Source: Aliiroseovarius zhejiangensis
GTDB taxonomy: Bacteria > Pseudomonadota > Alphaproteobacteria > Rhodobacterales > Rhodobacteraceae
Reading direction: 5' to 3'
Assembly (NCBI RefSeq): GCF_014656375.1
Contig: NZ_BNCH01000011.1
Coordinates: 1-64,000, forward strand
DNA length: 64,000 nucleotides
How positions within the stretch are numbered: the first letter of the stretch is position 1; each line of letters opens with the position of its first letter. Below the pieces are notes generated by a model. It did not search any database, was not told the origin of the DNA, and worked only from the letters and a program-made list of their open reading frames with translations. Below, in pieces: positions 56,715 to 64,000 of this stretch. The translations under genes and the position numbers were made by a program.

Positions 56715-56840
56715 ATGTTTCGGTTGGTGTGGAAACGGACACGACAGTTTGTGATCACAAACTTGCGTCCGTCTTTGCGCGAAACAAAGGCCTCGCTTGC
56801 CAGCCCCGTCATCGGCACAGGATCATCGCATCCGGCATGA
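56715..56840 (+). CDS. Candidate 41-residue basic small protein
   Basis: The ATG at 56715 is preceded by AGGGGG (56705-56710), and the frame runs 41 codons to TGA. The product starts MFRLVWKRTRQFVITNLRPS, is arginine-rich at its N-terminus and has no membrane helix. Part of its coding sequence also forms a long imperfect hairpin around the palindrome at 56747-56762. Not recognised; expression is inferred from signals only. Confidence 0.35.
   Translation: MFRLVWKRTRQFVITNLRPSLRETKASLASPVIGTGSSHPA
56747..56762. other. Perfect 16-base palindrome inside an imperfect stem
   Basis: GTTTGTGATCACAAAC is its own reverse complement. Just outside it ACGGAC (56735-56740) pairs with GTCCGT (56767-56772), so RNA from this region could form an extended stem with an internal loop. 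The core GTGATCACAAA recurs near 56499, close to the folC end. Confidence 0.6.
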
Positions 56841-56945
56841 GCATCATGCCAGGTAGCCCTGTCCCTGAACGCGGGTTGTCCGGTTCGGGCGTGGTCACGA
56901 TGGTCGACACGATGCGCGTAAGTTAGACGGGCAGGACAAGACCCT

Positions 56946-56966
56946 GGGGTCGCCAGTGGCGGCCCC
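56946..56966 (+). terminator. GC-rich hairpin at the end of the folC-zapE gap
   Basis: GGGGTCGCC and GGCGGCCCC form a nine-pair stem (one wobble) with a three-base loop, followed only by GTTTCATT. It could end the small plus-strand transcript. It lies just beyond the convergent zapE stop. Confidence 0.4.
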
Positions 56967-56969
56967 GTT

Positions 56970-58052
56970 TCATTCGCTGCCCCAATCCTTGTCCTGCATC
57001 TCGCGCAACCGGCTGGCCGTGCGCTCAAACTCGAACGAACCCTCGCCTTCGACATACAGCATCTCGGGTTGCGCAGCGGCAGACGCGATCAGGCGCACCT
57101 TTGCCTCATAAAGCGCGTCGATCAGCGTGACGAACCGCTTGGCCTCGTTGAAGTTCGACCGGCTGAGGCGTGGAATGTTTTCCAACACCAGCAGCTTCAC
57201 GTTATTGGCGATCGTCAGGTAATCGCCCGGCCCCAGCATCGCCCCGCACAGGTCATGAAACCCCGCTCGCGCCGCCCCATTGCGATAGGCCGGCAGCACC
57301 ACATCGCGGCCCTTGACGGTCAGGGTCAAGGGCGCGGCCTCGCCCCCTGTCAGATCGCGCCAGATCGCGTCGATTGCGATGCGCGCGTCGGCATTGGCCG
57401 GGGTGAAATACACCTGCTCGCCCGCCAGACGGTCCTGGCGATAATCGTTCGGGCTGACCAGTTCATGCACCACCATCTGCTGCTTGATCAGCTCGATAAA
57501 GGGTAAAAACAACTGCCGGTTCAGCCCGTCCTTATACAAATCATCCGGGTGCCGGTTCGAGGTCGTGACCACCACCACACCCGCATCAAACAGCTTTTCA
57601 AACAGACGCCCCACCAGCATCGCATCGGTGATGTCAGTGATCTGCATTTCGTCAAAGGCAAACAGGCGCACATCGGCCGCGATCTTTTGCGCCACGGGCC
57701 CAAGCGGATCGTCCACCCCGCTTTTGCGTGCAGCGGCCATACCTTCGTGCACTTCCTGCATAAAGGCGTGGAAGTGGACCCGACGCTTGGCCGGGGTCTC
57801 AAGACTGTCCACGAACAGATCCATCAGCATGGATTTCCCACGCCCGACCCCGCCCCAAAGATAAAGCCCTTGCGGCACGTCTTCGGGTTTTGAATGAAAC
57901 AACCCACCCAGAATGCCGCGCTTTCGGGCGGGCGCCGTATCCAGATGGGCGCGAATATCCTCAAGCGCGGGCAGCGCCGCGACTTGCGCGGGGTCTCGGG
58001 TGATCTCGCCGCTTTGGGCAAGGGTTTCGTAGATCTCGATCAGGTTTGCCAT
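56970..58052 (-). CDS. zapE: ZapE/AFG1-like ATPase
   Basis: A 360-residue AAA-type ATPase. Walker A is WGGVGRGKSMLMD, Walker B is LFAFDEMQITDI, and the sensor region reads VVTTSNRHPDDLY. ZapE associates with the division ring under oxygen limitation in E. coli, and the yeast homologue acts on mitochondrial proteins. The ATG at 58052 gives MANLIEIYE; the frame is open to a TTG at 58076. Confidence 0.92.
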   Translation of the reverse strand: MANLIEIYETLAQSGEITRDPAQVAALPALEDIRAHLDTAPARKRGILGGLFHSKPEDVPQGLYLWGGVGRGKSMLMDLFVDSLETPAKRRVHFHAFMQEVHEGMAAARKSGVDDPLGPVAQKIAADVRLFAFDEMQITDITDAMLVGRLFEKLFDAGVVVVTTSNRHPDDLYKDGLNRQLFLPFIELIKQQMVVHELVSPNDYRQDRLAGEQVYFTPANADARIAIDAIWRDLTGGEAAPLTLTVKGRDVVLPAYRNGAARAGFHDLCGAMLGPGDYLTIANNVKLLVLENIPRLSRSNFNEAKRFVTLIDALYEAKVRLIASAAAQPEMLYVEGEGSFEFERTASRLREMQDKDWGSE

Positions 58053-58150
58053 GGCCGAGGAATAGATCGGTTCCAAACATAAGAAAAGGTGAAGCGACAG
58101 ATCAGAAACGAAGAATTGACCGGGTGGTCGATTTCGCGGAACGTGCGCGG

Positions 58151-59392
58151 ATGAACGAGACTCGCGCGCCCCTTATCACCCCCGTCCTCGTAGCCGGTTG
58201 CCTGATCATCCTTGTCAGCTTCGCCATACGGGCGAGCTTTGGCGTGTTCCAGATCCCCATCGCGGCCGAATTCAACTGGCCCCGCGCCGAATTTTCGCTG
58301 GCCATCGCCATTCAGAACCTGGCTTGGGGGATTGGTCAGCCGATCTTTGGAGCGATCGCCGAAAAAATCGGGGATCGCAAAGCCATCATCATGGGCGCTT
58401 TGACCTATGCCGTGGGGCTTGTCGCGTCCTCCTACGCCGTGACACCCGGAGCGCATCAGCTTCTGGAAATCGCCGTTGGCTTCGGCATCGCCGGGACGGG
58501 TTTTGGTGTGATCCTGGCCGTTGTCGGACGCGCGGCGAGCGATGAAAACCGCTCCATGTCGCTGGCCATTGCGACCGCCGCCGGATCGGCGGGACAGGTG
58601 TTCGGCGCTCCGCTGGCGGAGTACTTGCTGGGCTTCATGTCCTGGCAAAACGTGTTCATCATATTTGCCGCCGCGATCCTTGCGACGCTGGCGCTGCTGC
58701 CGCTCATGAAAACGCAGCCCATGGCCGCACGCTCCGAGCTTGAGGACAGCATGGGGCAGATCCTGATCAAGGCCTTTCGCGACCCCAGCTATTCGCTGAT
58801 CTTTCTGGGCTTCTTTTCCTGCGGCTATCAGTTGGCGTTCATCACCGCCCACTTCCCCGCCTTCGTGACCGAGATGTGCGGCGCGATCGACCCTTCGGGC
58901 ACCTTGGCGACCATCGGTGTTTCGACCACGTCGGCACTGGGCGCGATCTCGATCTCACTGATCGGGTTGGCCAATATCGGGGGCACATTGTTGGCTGGTT
59001 ATCTCGGCAAAACCTATTCCAAGAAATACCTGCTGGCAGGCATCTACGCGGCGCGCACGGTGGTGGCCGCCGTGTTCATCCTGATGCCGATCACACCCAC
59101 ATCGGTCATCATTTTTTCCATCGCGATGGGGTCTTTGTGGCTGGCGACGGTGCCGCTGACCTCGGGTCTTGTCGCGCATATCTATGGGCTGCGCTATATG
59201 GGAACGCTTTATGGGATCGTCTTTTTCTCGCACCAACTGGGCAGCTTTCTGGGCGTCTGGCTGGGCGGGCGGATGTATGACGCGTTTGGCGATTACACCA
59301 TGGTATGGTGGATCGGTGTCGGCGTCGGCGCGTTTTCCGCCATCGTGCATCTGCCAGTCAAAGAACAGCCCCTGCCCGCACGCTTGGCCTAG
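58151..59392 (+). CDS. MFS transporter
   Basis: A 413-residue major facilitator protein with twelve expected helices. The loop 2-3 motif reads GAIAEKIGDRKAIIMGA. It resembles the oxalate/formate and monocarboxylate antiporter-like branch of the superfamily, but no substrate can be given. The ATG at 58151 is chosen; the open frame upstream overlaps the divergent zapE start. Its TAG shares a CTAG with the convergent AsnC-type gene. Confidence 0.85.
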   Translation: MNETRAPLITPVLVAGCLIILVSFAIRASFGVFQIPIAAEFNWPRAEFSLAIAIQNLAWGIGQPIFGAIAEKIGDRKAIIMGALTYAVGLVASSYAVTPGAHQLLEIAVGFGIAGTGFGVILAVVGRAASDENRSMSLAIATAAGSAGQVFGAPLAEYLLGFMSWQNVFIIFAAAILATLALLPLMKTQPMAARSELEDSMGQILIKAFRDPSYSLIFLGFFSCGYQLAFITAHFPAFVTEMCGAIDPSGTLATIGVSTTSALGAISISLIGLANIGGTLLAGYLGKTYSKKYLLAGIYAARTVVAAVFILMPITPTSVIIFSIAMGSLWLATVPLTSGLVAHIYGLRYMGTLYGIVFFSHQLGSFLGVWLGGRMYDAFGDYTMVWWIGVGVGAFSAIVHLPVKEQPLPARLA

Positions 59393-59847
59393 ACAGGCAG
59401 CGCCGTTGTCTTGAACACCGTGCGCAGCGCGAACGAACTTTGCATCCCCTGCACCCCCGGCAGACGCGACAGGTATTGGCGGTGGATGCGGGCGAAATCT
59501 TCGGTATCCGCCGCGACGACCTTCAGGATGTAATCCGCCGTTCCCGCCATCAGGTGACATTCCAGCACATCGGGAATCAGGGCAACCTCACGCTCGAACG
59601 CATCCAGCAATTCGTCGGCCTGCCCGGACAGGGTGATTTCCACGAAAATGGTCGATGGGCAGCCCATCTTGCGGGCGTCCAGAAGGGCGACATAGTCGCG
59701 AATATAACCTTCCGCCTCCAATCGCTGCACCCGCCGGTGACAGGCTGAAGGAGACAGGTTGATCTTTTCGGACAGGTCCGAATTGGAGATGCGTCCGGTG
59801 CGCTGAAGAACCGCAAGTATGCGACGGTCTATGCTGTCCAGTTCCAT
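59389..59847 (-). CDS. Lrp/AsnC-family regulator, probably of ald
   Basis: A 152-residue Lrp/AsnC protein with the helix-turn-helix (TGRISNSDLSEKINLSPSACHRRVQRLE) and an effector-binding RAM domain (VEITLSGQADELLDAFERE). It is divergent from alanine dehydrogenase. This arrangement is common, and in several bacteria the regulator (AldR) activates ald in response to alanine. GTGGGAAT precedes the ATG at 59847. The 163-base gap should contain its operator. Confidence 0.93.
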   Translation of the reverse strand: MELDSIDRRILAVLQRTGRISNSDLSEKINLSPSACHRRVQRLEAEGYIRDYVALLDARKMGCPSTIFVEITLSGQADELLDAFEREVALIPDVLECHLMAGTADYILKVVAADTEDFARIHRQYLSRLPGVQGMQSSFALRTVFKTTALPV

Positions 59848-60010
59848 ATTCCCACAAATATCTTGCGCATCTTGACTTCGCTGCGATGCAATCTTCGACA
59901 ATACCTATCGGATGCGCCACATCTTTTCAAAGCAATTGCGCGCGAAATCCTGCAGAATTGCCCCCTGTTACAAGAAATGAACCGACAACAGGGAATGAGG
60001 AGGATACCCA

Positions 60011-61129
60011 ATGCTGATCGGATGCCCGAAAGAAATCAAACCGCAGGAGTTTCGCGTTGGTCTGACGCCTGCTGCGGCAGGCGAGGCGATTGCACGCGGA
60101 CACAGCGTCATCGTCGAGACCAACGCTGGCATTGGCGCCGGGTTCACGGATGAGGACTATGTTGCCATTGGCGCCACCGTTCTGGACACCGCAGAAGAGG
60201 TGTTCGCCAAGGCCGATATGATCGTGAAGGTGAAGGAACCCCAAGCGGTCGAACGCAAGATGCTGCGCGAAGGCCAGCTTTTGTTCACCTATCTGCACCT
60301 GGCCCCGGACCCCGAACAAACCAAAGACCTGCTGGACAGCGGTTGCACCGCGATTGCCTATGAAACCGTGACCGACCGTCATGGCGGCCTGCCGCTGCTG
60401 GCCCCGATGTCCGAAGTTGCCGGTCGTCTGGCCCCGCAAAGCGGCTCCTGGGCGCTGCAGAAGGCCAATGGGGGCAGCGGCGTGTTGATGGGAGGCGTTC
60501 CCGGCGTCCGTCCGGCCAATGTGGCCATCATTGGTGGCGGTGTCGTCGGCGCGGCCGCTGCACGTGTCGCCGTTGGCATGGGCGCGAATGTCACTGTGCT
60601 GGATCGTTCGGTGCCGCGCCTGTCTTATCTGGACGACGTTTTCATGGGGCGGCTGACCACGCAGTATTCCGACATGGCAGGGATCGCCGAGTTGCTTCCC
60701 CGCATGGATATGGTCATCGGTGCGGTTCTGATCCCCGGTGCAGCCGCGCCCAAGCTGATCAGCCGCGAGCAATTGTCGCTGATGAAGCCCGGCTCGGTTC
60801 TGGTGGATGTTGCCATCGACCAAGGCGGGTGCTTTGAAACCTCAAAAGCCACCACCCATGCCGAACCGATCTATGACGTGGACGGCATCGTGCATTACTG
60901 CGTGGCGAACATGCCGGGTGCAGTTGCCCGCACCTCGACCATCGCGCTTGGCAACGCGACCATACCCTTCATGCTGGCGCTGGCAGGCAAGGGCTGGAAG
61001 CAGGCCTGCGCGGATGACGAGCATTTGCTGAACGGGTTGAACGTGCATGCGGGCAAGCTGACCTATGCCGCCGTGGGCGAGGCGCTTGGACTGGACTATA
61101 TCTCGGGCGCGGATGCGCTGAAGATCTGA
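60011..61129 (+). CDS. ald: Alanine dehydrogenase
   Basis: The 372-residue enzyme reversibly converts L-alanine to pyruvate, ammonia and NADH. The sequence starts [20 protein letters not shown]. It has the pyruvate-binding [10 protein letters not shown], the NAD-binding [17 protein letters not shown] and the family end [22 protein letters not shown] precedes the ATG. Confidence 0.98.
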   Translation: MLIGCPKEIKPQEFRVGLTPAAAGEAIARGHSVIVETNAGIGAGFTDEDYVAIGATVLDTAEEVFAKADMIVKVKEPQAVERKMLREGQLLFTYLHLAPDPEQTKDLLDSGCTAIAYETVTDRHGGLPLLAPMSEVAGRLAPQSGSWALQKANGGSGVLMGGVPGVRPANVAIIGGGVVGAAAARVAVGMGANVTVLDRSVPRLSYLDDVFMGRLTTQYSDMAGIAELLPRMDMVIGAVLIPGAAAPKLISREQLSLMKPGSVLVDVAIDQGGCFETSKATTHAEPIYDVDGIVHYCVANMPGAVARTSTIALGNATIPFMLALAGKGWKQACADDEHLLNGLNVHAGKLTYAAVGEALGLDYISGADALKI

Positions 61130-61150
61130 CCGTCGACAAAACGTCATGAG

Positions 61151-61178
61151 AAGCCTCGCCACCTGGCGGGGCTTTTTC
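61151..61178 (+). terminator. Terminator of ald
   Basis: AGCCTCGCC and GGCGGGGCT form a nine-pair stem (one wobble) with loop ACCT, followed by a run of Ts (61172-61178 region), 22 bases after the ald stop. Confidence 0.88.
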
Positions 61179-61214
61179 TTTGACAGGGCGGACGGGCCGA
61201 AGCACCCTTGCGCC

Positions 61215-61625
61215 ATGGCCGATCTTTCACACGACTTTCAAAGCACTGCCGTGGCAGATACCTTTGCTGGCTTTCCTGTCGACACGCGCACGGGCCTGAT
61301 GACGCTGCGCAATTTGATATTCTCAACCGCGCGCGAAACGCCGGAAGTTGGCCGTATCGAAGAGACGCTGAAATGGGGCCAGCCCGCCTATCTGACGCCC
61401 GACAGCAGGTCCGGCACCACGATCCGGCTGGGCGTGCCCAAGACAGGCGGATATGCGCTTTACGTCCATTGCCAGACGACCTTGATCCCGGATTTTCGCA
61501 GCCTGTTTGCTGACGAATTCACCTTCGATGGCAACCGTGCGATCCTGTTTCAGACGGGGCAGCCCCTGCCCACCGAACCGCTGCGATTGTTCATCAGGAA
61601 CGCGCTGACGTACCATCTGAAATGA
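61215..61625 (+). CDS. DUF1801 family protein
   Basis: A 136-residue protein starting MADLSHDFQSTAV, with the DUF1801 features EETLKWGQPAYLT and FVDGNR-like TFDGNRAILFQ. These proteins (YdhG/DUF1801 group) are small, cytoplasmic and of unknown role. The ATG at 61215 lacks a strong ribosome-binding site, and the frame is open to 61146 inside the ald terminator. Confidence 0.75.
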   Translation: MADLSHDFQSTAVADTFAGFPVDTRTGLMTLRNLIFSTARETPEVGRIEETLKWGQPAYLTPDSRSGTTIRLGVPKTGGYALYVHCQTTLIPDFRSLFADEFTFDGNRAILFQTGQPLPTEPLRLFIRNALTYHLK

Positions 61626-61694
61626 CCCCGGAAACGAAAGAAACCCCGCATATGGCAGGGCTTTTCTTCAGGGTCATTCGTGACCGTCCGGATG

Positions 61695-61771
61695 TGGTAG
61701 CGTGGGGCGGACTTGAACCGCCGACCCCAGCATTATGAGTGCTGTGCTCTAACCAGCTGAGCTACCACGCC
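61695..61771 (-). tRNA. tRNA-Met (CAT), elongator
   Basis: On the minus strand the 77-base cloverleaf starts GGCGTGGTAGCTCAG. Its anticodon arm is CAGCA-CTCATAA-TGCTG with anticodon CAT, and its T-arm is GGCGG-TTCAAGT-CCGCC. The acceptor stem begins with a G-U pair and CCA is encoded. This pattern matches alphaproteobacterial elongator tRNA-Met rather than the initiator. An isoleucine tRNA with modified CAT is less likely. Confidence 0.92.
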
Positions 61772-61863
61772 ATCTCACATCGGGGGTCCGAATATTCCGG
61801 CGCGCCCCCGGTGTCAAACGAAAAACACCGAAATCGGGCAGCCGCGCGGGAAAAAGATCACGC

Positions 61864-61891
61864 AAAAAGGGCGCCCGCATCCGGACGCCCC
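61864..61891 (-). terminator. Terminator of mscL
   Basis: On the minus strand GGGGCGTCCG pairs with CGGGCGCCCT, with two wobbles, around loop GATG. TTTTT follows, 22 bases after the mscL stop. Confidence 0.88.
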
Positions 61892-61913
61892 TTTGCATCT
61901 TCAGCCGGTGTGG

Positions 61914-62342
61914 TTACTTTTTCAAAGCGTCACGGATTTCGGCCAGAAGCTCGACCTCGGTCGGGCCTTCCGGGGCAACCTCGGGGGCGTCTTCCTCTTT
62001 GGCGACCGACTCCTTGGCCTTGTTGACGAAACGCACGAGCATGAACACCACCCACGCGATGATCAGGAAATTGATGATCGCCATGATGAACGAGCCATAG
62101 GCGAACACTGCAGCACCGCTGTCACGCGCGGCCTCAAGCGACGCACCTTCAGGGGCCGACCCCGACAGAACGACATACATATTGGTGAAGTCGATCCCGC
62201 CCATGAACAGCCCGATGATCGGGTTGATCAGATCATCGACAAGCGACCCGACGATCGCCGTGAACGCGGCGCCGATGATGATCCCGACGGCCATGTCCAT
62301 GACATTGCCCTTGGCAATGAAATCCTTGAATTCTTGAAGCAT
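61914..62342 (-). CDS. mscL: MscL, large-conductance mechanosensitive channel
   Basis: A 142-residue channel opening under osmotic downshock. N-terminal helix [20 protein letters not shown], first membrane helix with glycine face ([19 protein letters not shown]), periplasmic loop, second membrane helix ([19 protein letters not shown]) and a C-terminal helical bundle are all present. GAGGA precedes the ATG at 62342. Confidence 0.97.
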   Translation of the reverse strand: MLQEFKDFIAKGNVMDMAVGIIIGAAFTAIVGSLVDDLINPIIGLFMGGIDFTNMYVVLSGSAPEGASLEAARDSGAAVFAYGSFIMAIINFLIIAWVVFMLVRFVNKAKESVAKEEDAPEVAPEGPTEVELLAEIRDALKK

Positions 62343-62475
62343 ACTGTCCTCACTACACGTTTGTGCCGGCATGTTTCCACCGGCCTGACCAAAGCGTAGC
62401 GCAAAACATATCCCTTTGCATATTGTTTCGCGGGGAAAAACAGTGCGTCCGTACCCGTTGATTGGTGCCTTCGAC

Positions 62476-62925
62476 TTAGCTGCTCAGGCCGCCTGTCAGG
62501 ACATAGCGCAAGATCTCAACCACCTGATGGGGTTCGCGCGCGACGGCAAGGGCTGCGGCATCCACTTCTTTCAACGGGTGGTCATGTTCGGGTTGCTGCA
62601 ACACGATCAGGGATTTGCCTTTTGCAGCGGCATATCCGGCATCGAAGGCGGCGTTCCACTGGCGGTATTTCTCGCCAAAGCGCACGACAACCACGTCGGC
62701 ATCCTCGATCGCCTTGCGGGTGCGGATGGCATTGATCATCGCGCCCTTGTGGTCGTGCCAGTATTTGTTGTCCTCGGCCCCCAGAATGGCAACGCCGCAA
62801 TCGTCGGACGCATCGTGATCGGTTACGGGGGACGAGAATGTGACGTCCAGCCCTTTCGCACCGTCGATGATCTGTTCGCGCCAATCAGTGTGGATTTCGC
62901 CGGACAGGTATACGTTCAGGGTCAT
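62476..62925 (-). CDS. YtoQ family protein
   Basis: A 149-residue protein matching YtoQ of Bacillus: [28 protein letters not shown] and [20 protein letters not shown]. The fold is like nucleoside 2-deoxyribosyltransferases, but activity is unproven. AGGAATGACATG precedes the start. It lies 47 bases downstream of pheT and may be co-transcribed. Confidence 0.88.
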   Translation of the reverse strand: MTLNVYLSGEIHTDWREQIIDGAKGLDVTFSSPVTDHDASDDCGVAILGAEDNKYWHDHKGAMINAIRTRKAIEDADVVVVRFGEKYRQWNAAFDAGYAAAKGKSLIVLQQPEHDHPLKEVDAAALAVAREPHQVVEILRYVLTGGLSS

Positions 62926-62943
62926 GTCATTCCTCCAGTTTGG

Positions 62944-62965
62944 GCGCGGCCCCTGAGGACCGCGC
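62944..62965 (-). other. Hairpin between pheT and ytoQ
   Basis: GCGCGG (62944-62949) and CCGCGC (62960-62965) pair around a ten-base loop. No T-run follows on the minus strand, so it is at most a weak attenuator or processing element. Confidence 0.4.
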
Positions 62966-62972
62966 TGTCAGG

Positions 62973-64000
62973 TTATCCGCGCAGCGTGCCGCCGGTGGCC
63001 TTGCCGACCTTCTCGACGATCTTGGCGCTGACCGCCTCGATCTCTTTCTCGGTCAGGGTGGCGTCGCGCGGTTGCAGGCGCACGGTGATGGCGAGCGATT
63101 TCTTGCCTTCGCCCAGCGAGCCGCCGATGAATTCGTCAAAGACGTTCACGTCGGAAATCAGCGCCTTGTCGGCCCCGGCGGCGGCGTTCACCAAGTTGAT
63201 CGCCTCTACATCGGCATCCACCACGAACGCGAAATCACGTTCGACCGGTTGCAAATCGCTGGCCCCCAGCGCGCCGCGCCCCGTGCCCTTGGCCTTCGGG
63301 AAGGGCACCTTGGCCAGATGCACGGCAAAGGCCACGACCGGGCCTCTTACGTCCATCTCGGCAATCGCTTTCGGGTGCAATTCGCCAAACGCGCCAAGAA
63401 TGTTCTTCGGCCCCAGCCCCAACTTGGCCGAGCGTCCGGGGTGCCACCACGCGTTCATGTCGCGCACATAGGTCAGCTTGGCCGGGGCGCCGATGGCGGT
63501 CAACACCGCCTCGACATCCGCCTTGGCGTCATAGGTATCCACCGGGCGACGCGCCCCGAACCGGTCACGCGGACCGGTATTGCCGACCAGAATGCCGGTG
63601 ATCATCTGTTCGTATTCTTCCGGCTCGCCCCCGTGGAAGACGGGGCCAACCTCGAACAGCGCCAGATCCATGAAGCCGCGCGCCTGGTTGCGGGCCGCCG
63701 CTTGCAGAAGGCCCGGCAGCAGGGAAGGGCGCATATGGCTCATCTCGGACGAGATCGGGTTTTGCAACCGCGTGACATCCGCCCCACCGCCGAACCGCTT
63801 TGCGCTGCCTTCATCAATGAAGCTGTAGGTCACGCATTCGTTGTAGCCCAGCGCGGCGACCGTCCGTCGCGCCATGCCTTCACGTTTCTGCATGGGGGTC
63901 AGGATCGTCTTGGGCACACCCACATGGGCGCGGGGCAAGGGTTTGCCCACCAGCTTGGTCAGGGACGCCACCCGCGCAACCTCTTCCACCAGATCGGCCG
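62973..64000 (-). CDS. pheT: PheT, phenylalanine-tRNA ligase beta subunit (C-terminal part)
   Basis: About 342 C-terminal residues are present, and the frame stays open to the window edge, so the gene continues outside. The visible part holds the catalytic-like core domain (VTYSFIDEGSAKRFGGG, LQNPISSEMSHMRPSLLPGLL, ALFEVGPVF). It ends in the anticodon-recognition FDX-ACB domain (PVERDFAFVVD, SLAITVRLQPRDATLTEKEIE). It forms the alpha2-beta2 enzyme that charges tRNA-Phe. Confidence 0.97.
   Translation of the reverse strand, partial: ADLVEEVARVASLTKLVGKPLPRAHVGVPKTILTPMQKREGMARRTVAALGYNECVTYSFIDEGSAKRFGGGADVTRLQNPISSEMSHMRPSLLPGLLQAAARNQARGFMDLALFEVGPVFHGGEPEEYEQMITGILVGNTGPRDRFGARRPVDTYDAKADVEAVLTAIGAPAKLTYVRDMNAWWHPGRSAKLGLGPKNILGAFGELHPKAIAEMDVRGPVVAFAVHLAKVPFPKAKGTGRGALGASDLQPVERDFAFVVDADVEAINLVNAAAGADKALISDVNVFDEFIGGSLGEGKKSLAITVRLQPRDATLTEKEIEAVSAKIVEKVGKATGGTLRG

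Larger units (their letters stand above)
56470..56969. other. 500-base stretch without a standard gene: probable small transcription unit
   Basis: Between folC and zapE this stretch contains a dyad, a promoter, a 5' hairpin (GTTCAC-N5-GTGAAC, 56664-56680) and a ribosome-binding site with a 41-codon ORF. It also has a 16-base palindrome and a closing GC hairpin. Longer open frames exist (83 residues on plus from a GTG at 56675, 129 on minus), but neither shows a convincing product. It could encode a small regulatory RNA, a microprotein or both. Confidence 0.5.

Noticed and set aside
56675-56926. An 83-codon plus-strand frame from a GTG inside the 5' hairpin
   Set aside because: The start lies within the GTTCAC/GTGAAC stem with no ribosome-binding site. 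The 41-codon frame has better signals, though I cannot exclude this one.
56666-57055. A 129-codon minus-strand frame overlapping the zapE end
   Set aside because: It overlaps the certain end of zapE by 86 bases in another frame and has no ribosome-binding site. The plus-strand signals in this gap are stronger.
61640-61680. A possible terminator between the DUF1801 gene and tRNA-Met
   Set aside because: The candidate stem around ACCCCGC/GCAGGGC has several mismatches; only the T-rich part is convincing.

Overview
The window looks like a chromosomal segment of an alphaproteobacterium of the order Rhodobacterales (Roseobacter/Rhodobacter group). The reasons are uniformly high-GC coding DNA and a gene content and order typical of that group: a zinc-ribbon DinB, a PaaK/FadD-flanked branched-chain-type ABC cluster, glnK-amtB, an AldR-ald pair, and a bL36 lacking the zinc cysteines beside tRNA-Val. 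I cannot name a genus from sequence alone. Most of the window is dense, ordinary core-genome sequence. There is no phage, IS element, CRISPR array, plasmid module or rRNA operon.

Layout. 0-10 kb: periplasmic methionine sulfoxide repair (msrP-msrQ), a membrane-anchored lone FMN glutamate-synthase-like protein, a secreted EF-hand peptide, clpB behind a heat-shock-type promoter, pyrF, and an SPFH/NfeD membrane pair. 10-15 kb: a NUDIX protein, DNA polymerase IV, an N-formylglutamate amidohydrolase-like enzyme, tRNA-Val, rpmJ (too short for normal ORF cut-offs) and a caspase-fold protein that has lost its catalytic residues. 14.6-23.3 kb: one long minus-strand operon, fadD-type ligase, livG, livH, livM, a substrate-binding protein, livF and a paaK-type ligase, ending at a strong terminator and carrying two hairpins around the binding-protein gene. 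23.5-27.5 kb: a hybrid histidine kinase with an OmpR-type regulator, then a patch of different base composition with a ClpP-fold periplasmic protein and a 20-codon coupled ORF.

27.7-37 kb: ammonium sensing and uptake (glnK-amtB), a class A penicillin-binding protein, a MarR regulator, the outer-membrane lipid-asymmetry genes mlaA-mlaC, and a type I secretion ABC/MFP pair with no visible substrate or TolC. 37-50.6 kb: mainly housekeeping and metabolic genes (ridA, ugpQ-like, FemAB-like, peroxiredoxin, ferredoxin reductase, rsmD, map, sfsA, cinA, AhpD-like, OmpA-like, LysR, AEC carrier, fadH). 50.6-54.2 kb: a block of poorly characterised genes and a CPBP-family protease. 54.2-64 kb: accD-folC, a 500-base stretch that looks like an unannotated regulated transcription unit, zapE, an MFS carrier, aldR/ald, tRNA-Met, mscL, ytoQ and the C-terminal part of pheT running off the end.

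The best candidate for something undescribed is 56590-56966. It holds an 8+8 base dyad overlapping a perfect TTGACA box, a 5' hairpin, a ribosome-binding site with a 41-codon ORF, a 16-base perfect palindrome inside that ORF, and a GC-rich closing hairpin. The catalytically dead caspase-fold protein and the low-GC ClpP-fold locus come next. None of these has been tested by search or comparison here.
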